Of a DNA stretch of 64,000 nucleotides, positions 23,838 through 32,798 are shown in pieces. The notes beneath the pieces are model-generated. The model was not told the origin of the DNA. It ran no database searches and saw only the letters and a list, made by a program, of their open reading frames with translations. Source of the stretch: Flammula alnicola (Eukaryota; Basidiomycota; Agaricomycetes; Agaricales; Strophariaceae); the NCBI GenBank assembly GCA_015499995.1, contig JADNRV010000104.1, positions 1-64,000 of the forward strand, in the 5' to 3' direction. Both the position numbers and the translations under genes were made by a program. How positions within the stretch are numbered: position 1 is the first letter of the stretch; every line of letters begins with the position of its first letter.

Positions 23838-25264
23838 CGGGCCTGTCTGGATCTCCTCGAAATCCCAACAGCGAGCAGCTAAGACTAGCTCATGGTCTCC
23901 CGATAACGCCTATCTCTACATCGCCTCGGCCCACACCATTCACACATATGAGCCATCTTCAAATGCATTACGAGATGTATACACCCATGATGCAGTGGAG
24001 ACTATCAGCTATCTGGTGGCAAGAGACAAATCGTTGAGCGCGGGATGCAAGATTGTTGTTCTCAATTGTGAGGGCAATCCTCAAATTTCCCAAACATTCG
24101 AATCTCATAAGGCGAAGGTCAACTCTCTGTCGCTGTCCAACGACAATACCTTGCTTGTATCTACTTCTCCTGCGGCAGTTCATGTTCACAATTTAACTCT
24201 TGGATCGCATATGGTCCTGAGGGGGTCGGCCAACCAGGACATCAGCACGTCAATTTTGCCTCCACCTACGCGTCGGGTGACTTCGAATACCGTCGCGCAG
24301 ACCTCTAAATCTGCCCCGTCTCCTGCTCGTCCCAAATCGACCCCTCGCCCGTGGGCCGGAGAGCAACAACTTCTGCAATTACCTCGCCTCTCAAGCGTGC
24401 CGTGGGGACCGAGTCCAAGAAGGTCTTGTCGCCTGTAAGAGATCCTCACGGAAATAGCGGCAGCGCTGGCGACCTTTCCGGTCAGTTTCCTCCTTCCCTC
24501 GTGAGGAAATTCAACACGCTGACCATGCGGTTAAATTTCAGCGCAACTCGATGAATTGGCTGATCTCAGGCGAGGCAAAGCCAGCACAATATCAGCCAAG
24601 GTCGTGAAGAAACCTTCAGCGGAGACTACGCTCTCGACCGTCGCCTTCCCCTCGAAAGTCTGCAACGAGTGTAGGCAGGGTACCCTCAAACAAGGTCGTG
24701 GACATGGAGAACACTTCCAACTGCCACATCTACTTCCGCCATTTCAACCAGGAAGGCTTCGACTGCCAGTGTCACGACATCGGCCTCCGTAGGCGACCGT
24801 CTCAGCGTTCCTCGAACCAGTCCACAACAAAGACCACGACTCCGAGCAGCGTCCTCCGCGTCTCGTGCAGGTCCTGAGGCCATTCCTGGTGTTCTCAGTA
24901 GCCAAAGTACAACTACAAGCAAATATTCAGCAAAGGAGACAGAAGGAACCACGACATCAGGCTCAGCAACATCGGCTTCGCGTCCTTCGTCTGCGTCGCG
25001 GATGTCACGTACGACTGGGACGACGGCGACGCAAGATTCGTCTCCGGTACGTTTCAGGCTAGGAGCAACGTCGAGGACGAAGGAAAGCAGGACCCCGTCT
25101 CCTGAGCTTCCAGATATGCGACTCGACCCTGTTACGCCTGTACCCGCGCAGAAACAGCGGGGTTTGACTGTGCTTGGGCTGGGCACGCCCGAAGTCGAAC
25201 GGTGGATCCATGCAGGTAAGACAACAGGCAACTCCGTCACAAAGGCAACGTCAAAGGCAAAGGC
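23838..25264 (+). pseudogene. NEDD1 pseudogene 1 (unit 2)
   Basis: Similarity to NEDD1 starts mid-exon at CCTGTCTGGATCTC and lacks the start codon region. The first WD repeats are recognisable (SSWSPDNAYLYIASAHTIH). An in-frame 9-base loss occurs near 24033. The sequence then jumps from STSI directly to PPPTRRVTSNT, deleting the rest of the propeller and two introns. A small deletion near 24340 shifts the frame. Blocks of the Ser-rich middle follow, through GLGTPEVERWIHAG, and the copy stops at about 25264, where it meets the 3' end of family B copy 2 in the opposite orientation. The C-terminal gamma-tubulin-binding region is absent. Confidence 0.88.
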
Positions 25265-26356
25265 TACGCTCTCGCCTGAAGGTAATCGAATGCCACTATC
25301 TTCACGCATCACGATCCTTGACGACATAGAGTCGTTTGTGAGTGGAGGAGAGTGCAAGCCTCCTTGCCTGCCACACCGTTGCTGCTGCTGTCGAAGGGCT
25401 GCGGCAGTTGCCTCTGCCTCCGCGCCTTGCCGCTTGCCAGGGACGATTGGACCATCGACGTTGAAAGCGCGTGCCTCGTGGAGTCATTCGAATCACCGCT
25501 TGTAGAGAGAATGTGTTCGACAGTGTTGGCGTTCGAAGGATAGTTGTTATTTGATGACGAACTGGGTGACATAACAGATTGGCTGAAGTCTGTTGCGCTG
25601 AAGCTAGGCTGCGTGTTATGATAGCCAGAACTTCCGCCGCCGCCGCCTCCCTGAGCAGTTCGTTGTTGTTGCTGCTGGAGATATGCATGACTATCGGTTG
25701 CAGTTGTTTGTACGGGAGAATAGAAAATGGGTTGAGGGATGACGCGGACGTCGCGGTAGTCGGCAACCTTCTCCTCGAGAGCCAGTTGTTTGTTGCGCCG
25801 GCGAAGACAGATATGTCCGAGAATGGCAAGCAGGATGATGGCAAGAGCAAGACCGCCAACAATCCCTCACACAATAGCACCAGTGTTATTCGATGTTTTC
25901 CCGATATTTGATCCAGTGGAAACTCCTGAAGTTGCGGAAGGTCTAGCAGAGGAGGAAAGCCCTGTCGATGAGGAAACCCCTGTCGATGGGATTGAACCAT
26001 TCTGCACGACCAGATAATCGAGCATCGATGGTGTGGTTTGTGTGTTTCCAGTACGTAACGACGAGTTTGTGCTGCCCAGCAGTGAGTTGAGGTGTTTGAA
26101 AAAATTTCTGGTTATAAATTGTAGTTGAGGTGGCTGGAAGGCCTTTCAATAGGAAAGTAACTGGAATAGCATATGTCCCTGATGTAACATTGTGAGGAAG
26201 TTCCATTGGTATGAAACCGTACCAGCTGAGGGAGATACCTGCAGAATAAAATTAGGAAAATACGTATACAGGAAAGAAAGCACGCACCAGTGAGGTCAAA
26301 GGTGAAAAGCGAGCCCGTCTGGGTTGTCATATTTGCCGAGCGGCGCAAAGCCCCCA
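25265..26356 (-). pseudogene. Family B membrane protein, truncated copy B2
   Basis: Like B1, it begins at the middle of the ectodomain (SANMTTQTGSLFTFDLTG) and lacks the first domain. A TGA at 25867-25869 replaces a Gly codon at the start of the membrane helix. Indels in the Gln-rich tail shift the frame near 25430. At the 3' end the B sequence runs into NEDD1 pseudogene 1 in antisense, producing a fused 223-codon ORF with no B-like ending. It is clearly non-functional as a family B protein. Confidence 0.82.
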
Positions 26357-26677
26357 CATGGACATTTGACAGCGCGGAAACGCCAGGCCTACATATGGAT
26401 CACGCATACATGACCACGCTATAGCTGGTTACCGCTGCCTGCGTGCAGCGTCAACAAGACATCCAGAGTGAATGCCAAGAATAAGTTGAGATAAAAAATG
26501 ATAGTGACTAGTAAATAAGCGTACGTAATTGGTACACAAAAAGATCGGTTTGCATGTACTGCAGTGATTGTGGTGTTGGTATGTATGAGACGGGATCCGT
26601 TGGGTATCCGACAGAGAAACAACTTCATCTACTTAGAAGCTTTGTTTAGGCGGCGGTCCTGAATACCGCGAAGACGC
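26357..26677. repeat. Duplicated 3' flank of A3
   Basis: This begins CACATGGACATTTGACAGCG and matches the A1 3' flank at 14870-15000 and the A4 flank. Its 5' edge is the breakpoint with family B copy 2. Confidence 0.65.
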
Positions 26678-28279
26678 CTAAGCTATTGGCGTGTAGCCTG
26701 GCGGAGGGTCGTCTGATAACCCCTGGGCCCACGCCGACTGCTGCTGCTCCTGCAAAGACGCAATATGCTCTCTCATCATGCGAAGCTGTTCCTTCATCTC
26801 TCCCATGCTCATCTCTTCTTCCTCCCCTCCCACAGGCTGGTCTCGATTCATTGTCCTCTGCCTGCGGAACGATTGATGCCGGCCGCCCTTTTCTCCTCCA
26901 CTGAGATCAGAAGCAAGGTATATCATCTCTTGCTGTGCAGTTCGGAGTCGCTGGTCGATTTCGTTTTGACGTGCCTGTCGAATGGCCTCGACGCTGCTCA
27001 AGGGCCGCTCCGGGGTGAGAGAAACTCCGTCGTCTGTTCCCGATAGGTGGTCGCCGCTGGTGACAGATCTTAAGGGTGCACGTCTATCTCCTTCGATATA
27101 ATTGATGCCAGAGCTTGACGATGTAGAATTGCCGGCAGAAGTGCCTTGGTAGGCATTCTCGACAGATGAAGGGGACAACGGTGTCCGACCATTTGAAGGC
27201 ATCGACAATTGAGATGCCATTGCATCCGATCCATTGTCATATCCTTGTGAGGGAATGGAGTTGGCGGCAGACTGAAACGCGGATTGTGGTACGAAAGGTG
27301 AAAGGAGTGTAGTTTGTTGGTCACTTGCAGGGCCAATTTCCCCCATCAGCGGCGGGACATAGCCTTCAACTTCTGTCCTATTTCTCGATCGACGGTTTCG
27401 ACGGCGGAGGCAGAAAAGAAGGATGCCTAGCAATGCTAAGACCGCAATTCCTCCTATAACACCACCAGCAATTGCCCCAGCTGAAACCGGCGATTTGTTA
27501 CTTGAAGAATCGTTCTGTGCAGTTTCTGTCGTTGAAGCCGTTGATGCAGACGACGATGCAGACAGCGAGGCGCTCCCAGAGGCTGACAACGGAAGTAGAG
27601 GTGCGTTATCGTCGTGACTGTTGATGGATAAATGAGCTTTGACAGAAAAACTTTCATTGAGAGTCATGCTCACGTATAAATAGCATAGTCGAAATTGACA
27701 AAAACATTGGTGTTAACTCCTGATGTCGATATGACCAAAGTGTGTTGGGCATTGATGAGGTTCGCTTTCGAGAATACCAAAGAGTTATAGTTGAAGTTTG
27801 TCGTTGTCAAATCCGGGGCGTGTTGAAAAAGTTCCGGAGCGTTTCCGTCCAACGTCATATTAGCCAGTGTCAGTGTTGTAATCCCGTCACCGGCATTGTT
27901 GGCAAGGATGAAGAAAACATAAATCGCCGTTCCTATCGAAAAGAGGATACTGATCAGGTGAGGTTCGGTAACATCGTGGTTGATACCTACCATTGAATTG
28001 CATTGTGATAGACATTGAACCCAAGCCTGGATTGTATGTTGCAGCGGTATATGTTCCCTTGAATGCTTGCGTAATGTCTGGCCGAATCTTACAACCCGCA
28101 CATGTTTCATCCGCCCAGACCCCCGTTAAAGGAACATAGGTGACGAGCTGGCCTGTCTGGGAGTCTCCGAACGAATCATCAATTGTCCGATTGACAATTG
28201 ATGCGGTCACTGGAGACACATAGAGCCAGAAGAGAATGACAGAGAAAAAAGCGCGTGGGCCAAGTAGCAGAACAACCAT
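26678..28279 (-). CDS. Family A membrane protein, copy A3
   Basis: This is nearly identical in design to A2. The start MVVLLLGPRAFFSV is at 28279. The signal peptide, ectodomain with a CAGC pair, two short introns, Ser-rich stalk, membrane helix AGGVIGGIAVLALLGILLFCL, PPLMGEIGPAS tail segment, two coiled-coil stretches and final DDPPPGYTPIA are all present, and every exon is open. The stalk is shorter than in A2 (SASSSASTASTTETAQ). With A2 it forms one subtype; A1 and A4, lacking the tail segment, form the other. It lies between the B2 pseudogene and the third NEDD1 fragment. Function unknown. Confidence 0.8.
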
Positions 28280-28478
28280 CTCGTGGAGGAGATGAAAGGA
28301 GTCAGAAAGAACAAGACCTCTCGCTGCTCAGCAGCGAGTTGTTTGGAAATTGGTACACCGCCATAATCCATTTGTCAAAAACATTGATGTACTAGTGTTA
28401 TCCCCGGAGCGAGATGACCTCGAGGCGAAACTCGCCTCGCGTGTCACCTCGTTGACGACGAGTTGATTCCAAAGCATT

Positions 28479-28874
28479 ACCCCTTTCCACGAATGTTCGC
28501 GGCTACAATAGGGGAGCTCATAGTTGGCCGTAGATCGTCGGACTCCATCGAGCTCCATCTCCTGAGCTTCCTGGTATACGACTCGACCCTGTTACGCCTG
28601 TACCCGCGCAGAAACAGCGGGGCATGACTGTGCTTGGGCTGGGCACGCCCGAAGTCGAACGGTGGATCCACGCGGGTAAGGCAGACAACAGGCAACTCCG
28701 TCACAAAGGCGACGTCAAAGGTAAAGGCAGGACAGTAACCAGTTGGCTTCCAAGAGGAGGACGTGGACGAACTTGGTAAAGACGATGATGACGAAGAGAA
28801 CGATGAGGAGCGAGACCGAAATTTGTCCATGCAAATCTCGCCTCGTCGGCCCATGGGCCATTCCCGGAGTCTCC
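28479..28874 (+). pseudogene. NEDD1 pseudogene 2, 5' and middle fragments
   Basis: A 30-base piece around the NEDD1 start (ACCCCTTTCCACGAATGTTC) is followed by about 45 unrelated bases. A middle fragment then runs from TCTCCTGAGCTTCC to the acidic region (QISPRRP equivalent) and ends at GGAGTCTCC. Frames are shifted. The remaining 3' end of this copy is at 32047-32690, displaced by the Harbinger insertion. Confidence 0.88.
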
Positions 28875-29001
28875 TATATTAGAGAGGTTGCGCAACAGCC
28901 ACGGAAGCCACGTGGTGGCATATTTGCGTTGCGCAAACAAACATAGCCACCGCAATGACGCGTCCGCCCATTTCGGTCGTCTCACTATCTTTACACATTT
29001 T

Positions 29002-30250
29002 ATGGGAAAGCCACGAAAGAAACGGCAAATCAAAGCTCGCCCGAAGTCTCCTAAATGGCAGTGTGAGACTGGGAGTCTTCCTGAGGATGAAGACGAGGTT
29101 CCGAGCCCCGTTCAACCTGAAACTCAACAGTGGAACACAGAACCTTCCGAGGCCGACGAGCAACCTCCTGCCGACTCTGCCCTTCATCTGAAGCAAGCAA
29201 AAAATGCGCGAAGTCCACTCTGGCTACCGTGGCAAGACCGCTTCCTTGCATCTGAGGCTTTGAAGCTTCGGCCTTTTCTCGAGCCACGCGGCAAACCTGC
29301 TCAAGATGCTTGGGATCATCTTGCGCAATGCCTGTTCGAAGACAGCATCACTCTTGGCTCAGCCATTCAGCGGAGTGGTCCTGCCTGCCGTGCTCGTTTC
29401 AAGAAGCTGCTAGAGGCTCACAAGGTAAGTACAGGCTTGGTGTTTGTTGCTGGCTTCAATCAGTACTGATTCATCTAAACTCTGGTTATAGAAGGCCGAA
29501 ACACGTTCACTGCAAAAGACTGGAACCGACGAACAGGTTGATGAGCATCTTGAGGTGCGTTTACATGTTCTATACTATCTTATGCTTTGCTGATAGTTGT
29601 TTATTGCCCAGAATATGACCAACATAGCCGCACTTGTGGACGTTCAAGCATCTGAAAAGGAAGGCAAGGCTACAGGAGTCAAGAATAAAGCTGATAAAGA
29701 ACAGCAGGCAGCTCTTGAGCTCCGAGATGCTGCGATGATGGGCGTCGTTCCGCGGCAAACATTATCCGACATTTCACAACTTGATGGAGCAACTTGGCGT
29801 GAAAAGAGGGGGCAAAGGGAGCAACCACAAAAGTGCGCTCATTCATTTTTTCTTTTTTCTTTTTCTTTACTCATAACACACTCCAGACGTGTACATTCAC
29901 CTACTGTGGGTTCTTCTGACAAGGAAAATCTTCGACCGGCAGGTAAGCGGCGTTGCGCTGCAAACAATGTGATCGAGAAAGCTCTCAACGATCATCATAC
30001 TGCAACTGAGCAACGTCTAGCTGAAGCCCGACGACTTGATGAGCAGCGGCAGCAACAGTTGCTCAATGGGTTTGCCCATATCTCGGATGGAATCAATGCA
30101 TTGGCAGATGCTATGCGTTTTCAAATGGAACGTGATTCTGAAATTCGTCGATTGGAGGCAGAGGCTCGAGCTAAGGAGAGTCACGAACAAGCTGAGCTTT
30201 ACCGTATGATGTTTGCTACTCTTCTCCAGAAACTTCCTCCATCATCGTAG
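29002..30250 (+). CDS. Harbinger SANT/Myb-like DNA-binding protein
   Basis: This is the second protein of PIF/Harbinger elements, which helps import the nuclease and binds element ends. The start MGKPRKKRQIKARPK is at 29002, with a basic N-terminus resembling a nuclear localisation signal. A trihelix-like domain follows (PLWLPWQDRFLASEALKLRP then SAIQRSGPACRARFKKLLEA). Four exons join with compatible phases at introns near 29426-29491, 29557-29611 and 29834-29886; the last intron is in frame and could be retained. The C-terminal third is a long coiled coil (AEARRLDEQRQQQ, SHEQAELYRMMFATLLQK). No lesion was seen. Convergent with the transposase. Confidence 0.75.
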
Positions 30251-30268
30251 ATTTTGAATTCATTATAA

Positions 30269-31779
30269 CTATTTTTGTGCGCTATCCATATTATCTAAGT
30301 TTTCATTGTTGCTGTCATCATCAACGGGCACCAAACTCTCTACCCATGGGGCAGACATACACCATGAATCTAATTCTGCATCGTTGACTGGTTCACCGGT
30401 AAAATACTCCTGTAACGTAGGGGGAACACACAAAAAGAACTGAGGGATTTGGGGATGGTGGAGAATGGTGTGGGCATTGCAAAGAAGCAAAGCAATCATG
30501 TAGTAGAGGGCACATGGTGTGAGAAGGATTTTTTGGGAACGGGAGAAGTCAAGAAAAGTAAATTGTTGGGCGACTTCTTTGAAGATCCATTCGACAGGCT
30601 CTCGGACATGGCTCATCCTGGAGTTGAAATACTGTTGCTCTGGTGTGACGGCAGGACCTTTGTACGGTGAAAGAATGTGGGGACCAACATTATATGCTGG
30701 ATCGCCATAGATATAGAGTGCTTCACCTGCTGGTGTCCAAAAATGTTTGTCGAGTACTGTCCCATTTCGATCAATTCGGCAGTAACGCGTAACGGGCAGT
30801 CCCAAATCGCCGGAATGTAACGGATGTAACGGTTGTTCTGGCCATGTGCCGAATCCGTCTGAGCAATCGGGGGGGAAAAAGGCCTAAAAAGGGTCAAAAA
30901 TCGCACAAAAAATCCCCACCTGCCGAAAAAAAATGGAGGTAACGGTCATTTCTGCAAGGTGCCGAAATCCAAATTTCGGCAGGTGTGTAACGCGTAACAA
31001 GGCCTGCCGAATTGATTGAAATGGGACAGTAGATCAGCCAATCCTGACTCCTTGTAAACGGTCTCGTCATGGCGCCGACCATCAACAGGTCCATAAACAT
31101 GAATGACAAGACCATCAGGAGAAAGGACAGCATGGTATTTGAGGCAATGCATGCGTTTCCAGCCATTGAATACAAGTCGTTGATTGCGGATAGGGCGTGC
31201 GTTCTTCTGTAGTGTTCCGTCGATAAATCCTGCAACAAATTCAAGTGGTGCACCTTTTGCGTGGATAATTTGGGCAAACTCTGCCAGTTTGGTTGGTATG
31301 AGACGTGTAGGATCAAAACGAAGCAGATGTTTCCATCGTTTCCACAAGAGGAGGGCCACTGCGTGTGTAATCCGGGAAAACCGAGATCTTTCCCATCCAA
31401 ATTGCATTTCCACATCCACCAAGCGAGTAGGATATGCAAGACGTCGGAGCAGCATACATAGAGCTGTTATTCTGTCTTCTGAAATCCTGTTTTCCATGCA
31501 CTCGATCTGGGGTGGTAGATCAAGCACATCGGCAAGCTGATGTACCTCCTCGCGTGTGAATCTAATAGCCGGGTGTTAAAAAGCCACAGTAACCTAATAT
31601 TTTGGTGAAACTCACCTAAATTGTTCTAACCACACTGCATCACCCAGCTCATTGAGACCTATTTTTCCTCCTGGACGTAGACTTCCAGCTTGTGAAAGGA
31701 ATTCCTGATCTTGGGTGTGTAATATCTCGGTAAGAAGCTCATCAAATTCGAGGGCATCAGCGAGGATTTGGGATTCCAT
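30269..31779 (-). pseudogene. Harbinger transposase (DDE_Tnp_4), split by MITE
   Basis: The start MESQILADALEFDELL is at 31779. A 54-nt intron (31562-31615) precedes the long exon. The DDE nuclease residues are visible: Asp in GFIDGTLQK, Asp in YIYGDPAYNVG, and Glu in REPVEWIFKEV. The gene is cut between the first and second Asp by a 273-bp element at 30757-31029. Reading across it hits a stop. Omitting the insert and one TA copy joins GLADL to LDKHFWTP in frame, so the lesion is this insertion alone. The C-terminus ends at 30269. Confidence 0.9.
30757..31029. mobile_element. MITE with TA target duplication
   Basis: This 273-bp element has terminal inverted repeats starting CTGTCCCATTTC, continuing to ATCAATTCGGCAG with one mismatch in about 26 bases. 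It is flanked by TA on both sides (30755-30756 and 31030-31031), as expected of Tc1/mariner-mobilised MITEs. Each end also holds an ACGCGT palindrome, and a TGCCGAAAT/ATTTCGGCA hairpin lies near 30960-30982. It has no coding capacity. Confidence 0.88.
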
Positions 31780-32046
31780 TCAAAGATCCGAGTATGTACT
31801 GAGTGCGGTGGTATTGATGTGATTATAGCCGTAATGAACAAACGAAGATCGCACTGGGGATCATGGCAAGAACGAGCGATAAGTAAACGCTGACCAGACG
31901 ATGCGCGCTGGTGGCTGTGTTTGTTTGCGCAACACAAATACGCCACCACGTGGCTTCGTGGCTGTCTGTGGCTATTGCGCAACCTCTCTATTATATCAAA
32001 TCGATTATCATTTGATTTATAAGGTCTGTTTTAAGAGACTATAGTA

Positions 32047-32690
32047 GGAGTCTCCGCGAGCGCTTCAGGATCGACCGACTCGTGGGCTGCCTCGCCTGCG
32101 ACGGGCTCCCTCAACAGTACATCCCCCGGCGGTGGTTCCTCGGCACACGAGCTCCTCAAAACCATTGTACAAGACGTTATGTACGACTTCCAGCAAGAGA
32201 CCAAGGCCGAGATGATGGGCCTCCATTTGGACTTGCTCAGGATGGGCCGAGGGTGGAAGATAGAATTACGGTCGCTCATGGATGAGTACGTTGGCGATTT
32301 ACGGGAATCGAGGGAGGAGAATCAGAGGTTGAGGCTGGAGAATGAGCGTCTTAGGAAGGGGGCTTATTACGTTGCCTGTTCTCCTTGTCTGTATGTGGGC
32401 TGCTTTATGTCATATGTATGCTACTAAAATATTCGTTTCATGTTGTTTATTGTATTATGGTTCAGACTAGTACTATGTATCGCGTTACTTGAGTTGCATG
32501 TTTCTGGGCGAATTCGCCAGGAAGGTTACAAAAATTCAAAGATTTTAGGCGGTAAGACATTGGGTTCGAGCTGTGCCTGTAGGTATACTGTACATGGATT
32601 ATACCCATCATGAAGTACAAGAAAGTCGTAAATACAATGCATGGTGAAGATACAAAAAATTTGAAAAAATGATAATGAAGAGGCAACTCG
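32047..32690 (+). pseudogene. NEDD1 pseudogene 2, 3' fragment
   Basis: This continues the copy interrupted at 28874. It resumes at GGAGTCTCC and runs through the C-terminal helices (MGLHLDLLRMGRGWKIELRS, LREENQRLR equivalent) and the 3' UTR (CTGGGCGAATTCGCCAGGAA). The NEDD1 stop codon is changed (TATTAC where NEDD1 has TATTAA), extending the frame by some 25 codons. It has no promoter or N-terminus. Confidence 0.85.
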
Positions 32691-32798
32691 ATTGCATTCT
32701 CTGAGAACATCAACGTTTCAAGAAAGCGGTAAAATTACAAATCCCAGGAGATTCGATACAATTTGGCGAAGTCACCACACCATCTGATAACCACATAC

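Larger units (their letters stand above)
28881..31989. mobile_element. PIF/Harbinger-like DNA transposon
   Basis: This 3.1-kb element has imperfect terminal inverted repeats of about 70 bases. Both ends read AGAGAGGTTGCGCAA inward, then share GCCACGTGGTGGC and TTGCGCAAACAAACA. A 3-bp direct repeat ATT flanks it (28878-28880 and 31990-31992); Harbinger target duplications are 3 bp, usually TWA. It carries the two expected genes, convergently: a SANT/Myb-like protein (plus) and a DDE_Tnp_4 nuclease (minus). The nuclease is disrupted by a MITE, so this copy is probably non-autonomous. It interrupts NEDD1 pseudogene 2. Confidence 0.92.

Noticed and set aside
20267..25869. Possible recoding of TGA as a sense codon, since all in-frame stops in B1, B2 and the DUF4139 gene are TGA
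   Set aside because: TGA is the normal terminator of intact genes here (for example at 1913-1915 and 32799-32801), and the B copies are also truncated or frameshifted. Simple mutation is enough.
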